A stretch of DNA of 64,000 bases from Shinella daejeonensis (GTDB taxonomy: Bacteria > Pseudomonadota > Alphaproteobacteria > Rhizobiales > Rhizobiaceae). The stretch covers positions 124,001 through 188,000 of the forward strand of contig NZ_JAHWXY010000005.1 of the NCBI RefSeq assembly GCF_024281235.1, written 5' to 3'. A program made the translations under genes and the position numbers. Shown one piece after another: positions 44,923 to 52,859 of this stretch. How positions within the stretch are numbered: the stretch's first letter is position 1; each line of letters begins with the position of its first letter. The notes beneath the pieces were generated by a model. It worked only from the letters and a program-made list of their open reading frames with translations. It searched no databases and was not told where the DNA came from.

Positions 44923-44937
44923 TGACATTTACTGTCA
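44923..44937. promoter_or_regulatory. TGA-N9-TCA iron box in an 89-base divergent promoter
   Basis: TGACATTTACTGTCA is a near-palindrome (TGACA and TGTCA arms) that fits the IRO motif. It lies 44 bases before the binding-protein start and 31 bases before the serine hydrolase start, so one site could repress both directions. Confidence 0.6.
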
Positions 44938-44968
44938 AGATTGTCCATGTGAAAAGGATGCAAGCCGC

Positions 44969-45967
44969 ATGATGACCCGGATCAGGGACATGATCCGCGC
45001 CCGGACGGGTGAGCCCGGTCCCGGCGCAGCCATCGGCATCTGGCGCGAGGGAAGGCCGGTGCTTTGCGAAGGTTACGGTCACGCGGTCCGGGGCGGGCAT
45101 CCGATCGGCGTGAAGACGGTGTTCGATACCGCATCCGTATCGAAGATGTTCACCGCGCTCTGTGTCCTGATTCTGGAACGGCGGCGCCTGTTGTCCATCG
45201 ATGACCCGCTTGCGGATCTGTTGCCGCAAATGAGGACGGCGGCGCCCGGTGTCACCATTCGCCATCTTCTTAACCATGTGTCGGCATTGCCCGACTATAT
45301 GGAACTCTTCGACGTCAGGGGCTGGGGACTGGCGCATCGTCTGGGAATGGACGCAACGCTTGAGGTTCTGGCCGCCCAGCCGCCACCAGCCGTGCGGCCG
45401 GGAACCCGCTACTCCTATTCCAACAGCGGCTATGTGCTTCTGTCGGCGATTGTGGAGCGTATGAGCGGGCAGACGCTCGCCCGATTTGCGCAGGAAAACG
45501 TCTTTGCGCCGCTGGGGATGAACCACAGCTGCTATGTCGACGCAATGCCGGCGCAAATGCCCGCGCTCGCCCGTTCCTATGAGAGCGCCGAAGGCCCCGA
45601 AGTGCTGCCGATGTGGGAGATGACGGGCGATGGTCAGGTCTACAGCACGGCAGAGGATCTCGGCCGCTGGGCGCTTGAGCTCATGCGGCCTTCGCTGTTT
45701 GCCGACCTGATCCCGCAGTTGTGCACACCGGCGACCCTCGCGGACGGCTCGCGCACCGCCTATGGCGCGGGTATGCAACTGGAAACGCTCGATGAGCGAC
45801 CCGTCTTCGGCCATGACGGGGGCTGGGCCGGCTTTCGCTCCTCCTTGCTCGTCGCCCCGGACGCGGGCCTCGGCATAGCCCTCCTGGCGAACCGGGCCGA
45901 TTTTGCGACGGGAGAACTGGCGAGAAGCATTCTTCTGGAGTTGCTGGCAGCTTCGGACGGCAACTAG
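44969..45967 (+). CDS. Serine hydrolase of the beta-lactamase/DD-peptidase fold
   Basis: A 332-residue hydrolase with SVSKMF (SxxK, residues about 57-62), YSNSGY (YxN-type motif) and GHDGGW (HxG) of class C beta-lactamase-like esterases. It lacks a signal peptide, so it is cytoplasmic and is not expected to act on cell-wall drugs. A siderophore esterase that frees iron, or a processing enzyme, would fit the shared promoter with the siderophore import operon. That is an inference. Its TAG stop is also the first TAG of repeat copy C. Confidence 0.75.
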   Translation: MMTRIRDMIRARTGEPGPGAAIGIWREGRPVLCEGYGHAVRGGHPIGVKTVFDTASVSKMFTALCVLILERRRLLSIDDPLADLLPQMRTAAPGVTIRHLLNHVSALPDYMELFDVRGWGLAHRLGMDATLEVLAAQPPPAVRPGTRYSYSNSGYVLLSAIVERMSGQTLARFAQENVFAPLGMNHSCYVDAMPAQMPALARSYESAEGPEVLPMWEMTGDGQVYSTAEDLGRWALELMRPSLFADLIPQLCTPATLADGSRTAYGAGMQLETLDERPVFGHDGGWAGFRSSLLVAPDAGLGIALLANRADFATGELARSILLELLAASDGN

Positions 45968-46050
45968 AGCATTTCCAGCCGAAGCGAGATCGCTTCGGCG
46001 TCGGATAATGCGGTAAAACAATATATTAGAGCATTTCCAGCCGGATTTCA
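45965..46050 (+). repeat. Dispersed palindromic repeat, copy C
   Basis: TAGAGCATTTCCAGCCG occurs twice in direct orientation (45965-45981 and 46027-46043). Between them lie the hairpin core with arms CCGAAGCGA (45979-45987) and TCGCTTCGG (45990-45998) and the stretch GGATAATGCGGTAAAACAAT. The initial TAG is the stop codon of the serine hydrolase. The following 180 bases before the IalB gene hold an open frame (GFFGAEGFAEMAHDGG...) that may be the tail of a lost gene. Confidence 0.85.
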
Positions 46051-46232
46051 CCGGGCAGGCGGCACGGCTTTTTCGGCGCGGAAGGCTTTGCCGAAATGGC
46101 TCACGACGGCGGCGCGGCCGATCTCATGGGCGTCAATGCAGCGCATTACGTCGCCCGCGCGCTCGTGGCATCCGGCGTGTTGACGGCAATCGCCGGAACC
46201 GCGACCAAACCGTTGCCGGGATGCGTGCCGGA

Positions 46233-46790
46233 TCAGTCCTTCAAGGCCAGAAGCTCGCGCGCGCGAACAAAGGCCGTCGTGAAGCCTGCGAGGGAGAGCT
46301 TCAGCTCGACAGCGGCGCCGCTGCTGGCGTTAGCGGCTGAAACGAGCGCCTCCTTCCCGTTTTTGAGACGGTCGAGCTGCTCAGCCCGGAATTCCACCGG
46401 CACGATGCATCCCGCCTCGACGCAGGTCATGAACGGGAACGGCGTTGAAAATGGCGTGCCGTCCACCGAAAGCCTGACACCATCGGCAAGCTTCAGTCCG
46501 AAGGGTGAAAGCAGGATGCCTTCCGCCTGCGTTTCACTGACCGGAACCAGCTCCAGGCTGAGCACGGTTTCTCCCGTGCTGCGGGCGAGGGCCTGAAGGA
46601 GCATGCAGGATTTCCGGGCTTCGACGATGCGGCAGGAAACGGTCCAGTCGCCATGGCTTTCCTGAACCGAGGAAGCCCCGCCCGGCAACGCGGTGGAGCT
46701 TTCCGTCTGGGCATGCGCGGGATGGGAGACGCCAAGGGCGATGCAGAAGAATGCAACCGCCTGAAGCAGGTGGGAAGATGGCCGTGTCAC
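46233..46790 (-). CDS. IalB-family (invasion-associated locus B) periplasmic protein
   Basis: A 185-residue exported protein: signal peptide (MTRPSSHLLQAVAFFC...AHAQ, cleavage near residue 28), then the IalB pattern HGDWTVSCRI...KSCMLLQAL and GCIVPVEF, with four Cys that probably form disulfides. IalB proteins are common in alphaproteobacteria; their molecular role is unclear. It overlaps the ChaN gene by four bases and is the last gene of a haem-related operon. Confidence 0.82.
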   Translation of the reverse strand: MTRPSSHLLQAVAFFCIALGVSHPAHAQTESSTALPGGASSVQESHGDWTVSCRIVEARKSCMLLQALARSTGETVLSLELVPVSETQAEGILLSPFGLKLADGVRLSVDGTPFSTPFPFMTCVEAGCIVPVEFRAEQLDRLKNGKEALVSAANASSGAAVELKLSLAGFTTAFVRARELLALKD

Positions 46791-47638
46791 GCGGTGTTCC
46801 TTTCTGGAGCCCTGTCATGGGTATCGAGACGAAAAAGCGCATCCGCGATACCCGCCGATCGCCCGCCGTCGAACGTTTCGCTGTCGGACGGTAGCAACAC
46901 CGACACCTCCGCAACACCGAGATCGGCCAGTTGGAACGGCGTCCCATGGCCGAATTCGAGATGCCCGCGGCCGATAATGCCGATGACGAGCGCATCCGGC
47001 GTTTCGGCCAGAACCTCCTTGATGTTGCAGGCGAAGGCGCGGTCCCAGGTCTGCTGGGCCCGCACGAAGCGATCGAAATCCGGACTGTCGGAGCTTGTCG
47101 CCTTGCGGGCGGGATTACCGCCGCCCGTCAGGTCGAACAGATATTTCCGGTAGGCGGGCGTGGCGCTTCTTGCAGGCGTCAGGCCATCGCGGTCTTCTTC
47201 CGCAATCGCATCCCAGCCGAATTTGCCGACTTCGGTGACAAGCGGCCGACGGCAGTTGAGAGCCTTCATCGGAATGCGGAACTGGCGGCAGAAGTGGAAG
47301 AGCGGAAGGTATAGTTCCGGCGTGAACCCCCAGACGGTCTTCCATTCCGACTGTTCGAGGAAGTCTTCCGTATCGAGATCGCCCGCAATCCAGGCATCCA
47401 GGGCCGGCTGCACACGGCGGGGAAACATCTCAAATCCCATGACGAGACGCCGGCCCGTCGCCATAAGACCGGCCGCCACATGGAGTTGCCAGCGGTGAAT
47501 GTCGTAGCGGTCATGCGTCTCGCCGAGAAGGACGGCACGCTTGCCGCCCATGCGGGCGATGAGTTCTCCATGGGGAAGTTCCGTTCCGGTCTGCGGATCG
47601 AGCCAGGTGCCGGGCTTATGCGCAATTGTGACAGTCAT
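46787..47638 (-). CDS. ChaN/PhuW-family haem-related protein
   Basis: A 283-residue protein of the ChaN family. The N-terminal motif VLLGETHDRYDIHRWQ (around residue 40), GFEMFPRR and the C-terminal GIIGRGHLEFGHGTPFQL are the family hallmarks. ChaN-type proteins bind haem in several bacteria. The usual lipobox or signal peptide is absent from the start at 47638, so this copy looks cytoplasmic. Its position with a haem receptor and a HemS-like gene supports a haem link. Confidence 0.78.
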   Translation of the reverse strand: MTVTIAHKPGTWLDPQTGTELPHGELIARMGGKRAVLLGETHDRYDIHRWQLHVAAGLMATGRRLVMGFEMFPRRVQPALDAWIAGDLDTEDFLEQSEWKTVWGFTPELYLPLFHFCRQFRIPMKALNCRRPLVTEVGKFGWDAIAEEDRDGLTPARSATPAYRKYLFDLTGGGNPARKATSSDSPDFDRFVRAQQTWDRAFACNIKEVLAETPDALVIGIIGRGHLEFGHGTPFQLADLGVAEVSVLLPSDSETFDGGRSAGIADALFRLDTHDRAPERNTA

Positions 47639-47642
47639 GAAA

Positions 47643-48386
47643 CTATTCCGCTCCCTCGCCGGCGTGTGTGAAGATCGCACCGTCGTCGGCATGAAGTGTC
47701 AGTCCGATCCCCTTGCCGTCCTTGCCAAGCGCGGTCAGTTCCGTCCGGCCTTCCACGGTACGGGACACCCAGCTTGCAACGGAGCCGCCGGGTAGATGCA
47801 GATGGAAATCACCGTCCATCACATTGATGAAACCCATCGCGAGGCTGACTTTCGGCACCACGCCCGTCCAGCGCTGGGAAAAGCCGCTCTTCTCGAAAGC
47901 GATGCCGATAGGCTGCCCCGAGGCGAGCGCCGCTTCGAGCGGCAGGCGGCCGGGATCGTCGTCGGCGACCTCCGGGCGCTGCTTGCGTTCCGCAGCCTTG
48001 TCATTCGCCGGCAAGGTCTCGAGGGAAAGCCCGGCAAGCGCCTTTTCGAAGGGCTCCAGACCGCCGAAGCCGACAACGCTGACGACCGCCCGGCCGTCGA
48101 CGTCATTGAAGTCGATCCGCGGATAGACCTGATCGCGCATCACGCTGGTGGTGTCCGCGACGATCGTCGCAATGTCTTTAATCCGGATCAGACTGTCATG
48201 GGCCGCGCCGCGACAAGCCAGCGCATCACCCTGACGCTCGACATATTCGACGGGGCCGATGCGTTCGTGCGTGACGTCGTCGGTCTTGCCGATGATCATC
48301 AGCTTGCCGATCTCCGGCAGAAGCCGAAACACCGTTTCGGCATCCGCCTTGATGGTGTAGCGGGCGGGAAGGGATTTTTCCGTCAT
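47643..48386 (-). CDS. Divergent HemS/ChuX-like haem-utilisation protein
   Basis: A 247-residue protein without signal peptide. One stretch, VMRDQVYPRIDFNDVDGRAVVSVVGFGG, aligns with the HutX/ChuX segment FLVRRPFMGV...FFNADGETIFKIYVGRD found in this window at 58200. The overall length is shorter than the two-repeat HemS/HmuS type and longer than ChuX. A haem-binding role is inferred from this and from its place between an ABC gene and ChaN. The match is partial, so another identity is possible. Confidence 0.45.
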   Translation of the reverse strand: MTEKSLPARYTIKADAETVFRLLPEIGKLMIIGKTDDVTHERIGPVEYVERQGDALACRGAAHDSLIRIKDIATIVADTTSVMRDQVYPRIDFNDVDGRAVVSVVGFGGLEPFEKALAGLSLETLPANDKAAERKQRPEVADDDPGRLPLEAALASGQPIGIAFEKSGFSQRWTGVVPKVSLAMGFINVMDGDFHLHLPGGSVASWVSRTVEGRTELTALGKDGKGIGLTLHADDGAIFTHAGEGAE

Positions 48387-48411
48387 GGGTATCTCCAGAA
48401 CAAGTCGGGTT

Positions 48412-50094
48412 TCAGGCAAGTGCGGCGACAGCCGCATCGGGTGGATTGAGATCGACGATCCGTTTCGGCGCCATGGCCGCGGGTTCGCGATGCGCGATGA
48501 TGAGGAAAGCCGTTAGCGGCAGCCGCTGGCGAAGCAGCGACAGGAGATGGCGCTCCGCCGCGGCATCCAGCGCGCTGGTCGCTTCGTCGAGCACTGCCCA
48601 ATCGGGTTTGTGCAGAAGAAGACGGGCGAAGGCGAGGCGCTGCATTTCGCCGCCGGACAGGCCGTCTGCGGATGCGTCGATCCTCAGGCCGAGCCCGACG
48701 TCGCAAATCGCCTGCCGGACGGCCTCCGCGCCCAGAGCGTCGACCGTCATCGGATAGGCCGCCGCTTCCAGCAGCGTGCCGGCAGGAACCCACGGCTTTT
48801 GCGGCAGGAACATCCATTCGCCATCAGCGCGCTCGATGATCCCGCTGCCGTGCGGCCAGAATCCGGCCAGCGCCTTGACGAGCGTCGTCTTGCCAAGGCC
48901 GGAAACACCCCGGAGCCAGACGATCTCACCCGGCCGGATGACGGCGTCATCGATATCGAGCAGCCGTCGGCCGTCCGGCGCGTCCAGACGCAGCTCCCGC
49001 AGCCGTGTCGCATCGCCGGTCTTGCGGTATGCATAGCTGGAGGGGCGACCTGCTGCCGATTTCGCGCTTTCGATGAATGTATCGAGCCGCGCCGATGTGG
49101 CGACCAGATCGGCAAGGTCGCGATAAGAGAAGATGAACCAGGAAAGCGTCGTGACGACGCTGGAGAAGGCCGTGGCAAGCTGCATCAACCCGCCAAAGGC
49201 GACATGTCCGGCAAAATACCCCGGCAGGGCCACGAACAACGGAATGCGCAGCACCGAATGCTGGAATGGATAGGTGAACGTACCGAGGATCAATTCGCGG
49301 CGGATCAGCTTGTGCCAGTTTGCCACGACGCTGTCGAAACGATCCCGGAAGTTGCGCTTTTCGGCTTCCTCGCCGTTGGTCAGGGCAACTTCATCGAACG
49401 CCGTGCGCCAGCGCGCCATGGCGTAGCGAAAGCTTGCCTCGCGGCGTTGCTGCTCCACGAAGAGACCTTTCAGCGGGCGGCCCAGAAGATGGGTGATGCC
49501 GCTGGAAAGCGCGACATAGAGGAATGCGGCCCAGACCATATAATGGGGAATATTGACCGACAGGCCGCCGATCGAAAAGCTCAGCGGGAAATCGGAAAGA
49601 CCCCAAAGCAGGGTGAGATAGGAAAACAGCCCCACCACACGCTGGATAAGGTCCAGCGCCTCACCGAGAAGCCCCCGCACGAAGAGGCGGCAATCTTCCG
49701 CGATCCGCTGGTCGGGGTTATCGATGGCCTGTTGCGAGTGGGCGAGGTGCCAATAGGCTTTCCCCCGCGTCCAGCAATCGATCGCGGCATCCGTCAGATT
49801 CCGGCGCCAGCGGATTTCAAGCACTTTTCTGAGATATCCGCCGATAAGGTGCCTTACGGAATTAAGCCCGACGATCAGCACGAATATGCCGATCTGCCGC
49901 AAGGCCTCCCTGCCGTCGACTTTCTCGACGGCAGAATAGAATTCGCCGGTCCATTGCACGATGCGGAGCGTCGCGTAGACACTGCCGAGGTTGAGCGCGA
50001 TCACGACGGCGAAAAGCAGCAGGCTGATCTTGCTGCCCGGTGCGTGAACGCACAGGCGCATGAGCCTTAGAATTTGCCTGAATACATTCGGCAT
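48412..50094 (-). CDS. Fused ABC protein of the BacA/SbmA-ABCD type (membrane domain plus ATPase)
   Basis: A 560-residue half transporter: SbmA/BacA-like membrane domain (residues 1-320, about six segments, LEIRWRRNLTDAAIDCW and NPDQRIAEDCRLF, signatures of the YddA/Rv1819c group) followed by an ATPase with Walker A GVSGLGKTT, signature LSGGEMQRL and Walker B WAVLDEATSALD. Known members move peptides or cobalamin (Rv1819c). It lies 72 bases behind a haem receptor gene in one operon. No HmuTUV-type importer occurs in this cluster, so it could replace it, but the substrate is unproven. Confidence 0.82.
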   Translation of the reverse strand: MPNVFRQILRLMRLCVHAPGSKISLLLFAVVIALNLGSVYATLRIVQWTGEFYSAVEKVDGREALRQIGIFVLIVGLNSVRHLIGGYLRKVLEIRWRRNLTDAAIDCWTRGKAYWHLAHSQQAIDNPDQRIAEDCRLFVRGLLGEALDLIQRVVGLFSYLTLLWGLSDFPLSFSIGGLSVNIPHYMVWAAFLYVALSSGITHLLGRPLKGLFVEQQRREASFRYAMARWRTAFDEVALTNGEEAEKRNFRDRFDSVVANWHKLIRRELILGTFTYPFQHSVLRIPLFVALPGYFAGHVAFGGLMQLATAFSSVVTTLSWFIFSYRDLADLVATSARLDTFIESAKSAAGRPSSYAYRKTGDATRLRELRLDAPDGRRLLDIDDAVIRPGEIVWLRGVSGLGKTTLVKALAGFWPHGSGIIERADGEWMFLPQKPWVPAGTLLEAAAYPMTVDALGAEAVRQAICDVGLGLRIDASADGLSGGEMQRLAFARLLLHKPDWAVLDEATSALDAAAERHLLSLLRQRLPLTAFLIIAHREPAAMAPKRIVDLNPPDAAVAALA

Positions 50095-50166
50095 GCGAGT
50101 TGTTTCTTTCTGCCCGGTGCAGGCCGGCCGGAGCGGCGATCAGCCACCCCGACCGGTCTGTATGTC

Positions 50167-52488
50167 TCAGAACTTCACGGTTGCGCCGATCTTGAAGGTG
50201 CGGCCCGCTCCGGTCTGAAGCTCGAGGGGGTTGACGTTGGCGACGGCGGTGGAGGCCGGCGTGCGCTCGTAACCCGTCAGCGAGTTCGGGAAGTAGCGGC
50301 GATCGAAAATATTCTCGATGCCGACCGTGAGTTCGAAGTCCTTGCGGGGCGACCATTTGGCATAGGCATCGAACAGCGCGTAACCCGAGGGCAGGAAGGC
50401 GGTTGCGCTGGCGTTTTCCGTGCGGCCCGAGGCAAGGGTGGTGAACAGTTCGAACTGAAGGCCGTAGTCCGGCATTTCATGCCTCAGCCCCAGCACGGCG
50501 ACCAGCGGGATGGCGCCGTCGAAGGCGGTCGTTGCGGCACCGGCATTCACCTTCTGCCGGCCGCGGCTCCAGGCGATGTTCGCCGAGGCGGTGGTATTCT
50601 CCATGACCTCGTATTCGCCGCCGATCTCGATGCCCCAGAAACGGACGTCCTCGACGTTGCTGGACGTATAGGCCGTTACCGGTACGCCTGTCGGATCGAT
50701 GATCGTGACGGGATGGAAGCCGCGGATGAAATCCGTGTATTCCGCATAGAAGGCGCCGACGGTGAAATAGCCCCTGTCAAGCTCGCCGCGGAAGCCGACC
50801 TCGTAGTTCTGGACGGACTCCGGACGAAGCGCCGGATTCGGAATGATCGCGGAACCCGTGAACAGATCCGTGCTGGACTGGAAGAGCTGCGCCGAAGTCG
50901 GCATCTTGAAGCCTTCGCCATAGGCGGCATAGGCCGAATAGGTATCGTCGAACTTGTAGATCGCGCTGAAACGCTTGATCAGTTCGTTATGGGTCTGCTT
51001 TTGCGGCGGGAAGCCCGGCAGGCCGGGATAGCTCTTGTCTTCGGTCGGGTCGATCGAATAGTGCGCGAAACGCAGACCCGGCGTGAGCGTCAGCCTGCCG
51101 TCGAGAAGTTCGATCTCGTCCTGGATGTAGAAGTCCGCGCGCTGGGTCGTGACCCGCGGAAAACTGAAGCCCTGATTGATCGCGGTGGTCGTGGTATCCG
51201 TGAGCGAATTGTAGGTCGTGTTGATGCCTGCGTAGTCGCCCTCAGTGCGGTCGCCGTCGAAGCCGTAGATCAGCGTGTGATGCGTCGAGCCAAGATCGAA
51301 CGACGACTGGAGCTGGACGTCGGCCTCGAAGAAGTCCTCGCTGTAGTTGCGGTACTGATTGTGCAGCTGGTAGCGGTCGGAATAACGGCGACGCTGGTTG
51401 CTATCGGTTTCCCGGCTTTGCGGCGAGTAGGACAGACGCCAGTTGAGCGTGTCCAGCCAGTTTGCGCCGACATCCCAGTTATGCTCCAGCGCGATGCGCT
51501 TGCGGCTCATTTCGAGATCGCGGATATAGGGATCGTTCAGATAGCCTGTCGTCGTCGGAATGCCGGTCGTCACCTCGCTCATGTCGTAGAGTTGCAGGAT
51601 GCTCGTATCGCGGCCGAACAGCTCGCCCGTCAGTTTGACGGTGTGCTCGCCATCCGGGGTCCAGACAACCTTGGCCAGGGCGTTGTTGACGTCGGTATCG
51701 GCGGGGAAGATCACGTTGCAGCCGATGTAGGGACGCGTGCAACCCCAGATGCCGCCGTCGGCCCGGGCATTGCGCAGGCGCGGCTCGCTGGAGGATACGT
51801 GGCCGTAGCTGCCCAGCACCTGGACGTCGCCGAAATCATAGGCGGCAGTCACCTGCTTGCGCCAGCTGCGATCGAAGCTGTCATAGCCGGTCTTCGTCTC
51901 CAGGGCCCAGGGCTTGTCGCTGCCGGCCAGAAGATCGGAGGGATCGCGGGTCCGGAACATCACCGCGCCGCCCAGCGCATCAGCGCCCCAGAGCACGGAG
52001 TTCGGCCCCCGGACGATCTCGACGGCCTTCATGTTGCTCATGTCGAAGAAGTCGCGGCTGCCGTCGGTGATCTGCTCCTGGACACGCGAGCCGTCGACGG
52101 ACAGCTGAACGCGGTTTCCGCCCATCCCGCGGATGGAGAAGGACGTAAGCTGGCCCCAGGGGTTGGTGATGGACGTCTGGCGGTTGACGGCGATGCCGGG
52201 CTCGCGCCGGACGAGATCCTGGATGTCCCGGACGTTATAATCGTCCAGTTGCTGGCGATCTATCACCGAGATCGACTGCGGAATGTCGAGAGGCTTCTTC
52301 GCACGGCGCGTCGACAGGACGACGATCTCTTCGAGAACGGTCGCCTGGGCTTGCGTAAGGCCGGCATCATTGTCTTGCGACTGTGCGGAAAGCGGCATTG
52401 CGAGGCTGACCGAGGCAACCCCGGCAGCAAGAAGACCCGCACGACGGCGGAATGACGCGCGGCGCGCGACGGAGACATTTTCAATCAT
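50167..52488 (-). CDS. TonB-dependent haem/haemoglobin receptor
   Basis: A 773-residue outer-membrane receptor. Residues 1-37 are a Sec signal ending SAQS, the TonB box follows (TVLEEIVVLSTRR), then the plug with IPQSISVIDRQQLDDYNVRDIQDLVRREPGIAVN, SIRGMGGNRVQLSVDGSRV and MKAVEIVRGPNSVLWGADALGGAVMFRTRDP, the haemoglobin-receptor style plug. The barrel has the family motif NPALRPESVQNYEVG near residue 560 and ends in VKF. Start 52488 has GGGGTGGG ahead. Two iron boxes lie upstream. Confidence 0.9.
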   Translation of the reverse strand: MIENVSVARRASFRRRAGLLAAGVASVSLAMPLSAQSQDNDAGLTQAQATVLEEIVVLSTRRAKKPLDIPQSISVIDRQQLDDYNVRDIQDLVRREPGIAVNRQTSITNPWGQLTSFSIRGMGGNRVQLSVDGSRVQEQITDGSRDFFDMSNMKAVEIVRGPNSVLWGADALGGAVMFRTRDPSDLLAGSDKPWALETKTGYDSFDRSWRKQVTAAYDFGDVQVLGSYGHVSSSEPRLRNARADGGIWGCTRPYIGCNVIFPADTDVNNALAKVVWTPDGEHTVKLTGELFGRDTSILQLYDMSEVTTGIPTTTGYLNDPYIRDLEMSRKRIALEHNWDVGANWLDTLNWRLSYSPQSRETDSNQRRRYSDRYQLHNQYRNYSEDFFEADVQLQSSFDLGSTHHTLIYGFDGDRTEGDYAGINTTYNSLTDTTTTAINQGFSFPRVTTQRADFYIQDEIELLDGRLTLTPGLRFAHYSIDPTEDKSYPGLPGFPPQKQTHNELIKRFSAIYKFDDTYSAYAAYGEGFKMPTSAQLFQSSTDLFTGSAIIPNPALRPESVQNYEVGFRGELDRGYFTVGAFYAEYTDFIRGFHPVTIIDPTGVPVTAYTSSNVEDVRFWGIEIGGEYEVMENTTASANIAWSRGRQKVNAGAATTAFDGAIPLVAVLGLRHEMPDYGLQFELFTTLASGRTENASATAFLPSGYALFDAYAKWSPRKDFELTVGIENIFDRRYFPNSLTGYERTPASTAVANVNPLELQTGAGRTFKIGATVKF

Positions 52489-52542
52489 GGCCCACCCCTT
52501 TTCAACCACGTTCGACGTGGTGCGCTGCAGGCCTAATAAACA

Positions 52543-52582
52543 TGACTAAAAGAATCAAGATTGAACTTGATAAAAATAGTCA
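52543..52582. promoter_or_regulatory. Two TGA-N9-TCA iron boxes upstream of the haem receptor
   Basis: TGACTAAAAGAATCA (52543-52557) and TGATAAAAATAGTCA (52568-52582) are spaced 25 bases centre to centre in AT-rich DNA. The nearer box ends 55 bases before the receptor start. Two adjacent matches at one promoter are much less likely to be chance than one. Confidence 0.65.
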
Positions 52583-52768
52583 TATTTTTTCAGGCCGTTA
52601 TGCCGCTGAAAAGACTGGACTTTAGTTTCATCGACTCAAAAGGGTAATTTCGCCGTAGGAATTTCAATTCAGCATTGAGCGTTATCCCGCCGCCATTTCC
52701 GCCCGCTGCCTGCGTCTGTCGATCTGACAGCCGGACGACATCATTCCCCGGTTTTTCAGGCCACCATG

Positions 52769-52799
52769 AAATAACATGAGTATTATCATCATGTTATTT
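52769..52799. promoter_or_regulatory. Extended palindromic iron box upstream of the HlyB-like exporter
   Basis: Arms AAATAACATGA (52769-52779) and TCATGTTATTT (52789-52799) are perfect 11-base complements around a 9-base spacer, so the centre is again TGA-N9-TCA. It stands 61 bases before the exporter start. The 371-base gap between the two divergent genes contains this site, the two boxes at 52543-52582 and no gene. Confidence 0.7.
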
Positions 52800-52859
52800 G
52801 ACAGGCCCCGGCCGATGGAATAGCACTCGCCCACCTCCCTCGGCTGATAGCGATAGAAG

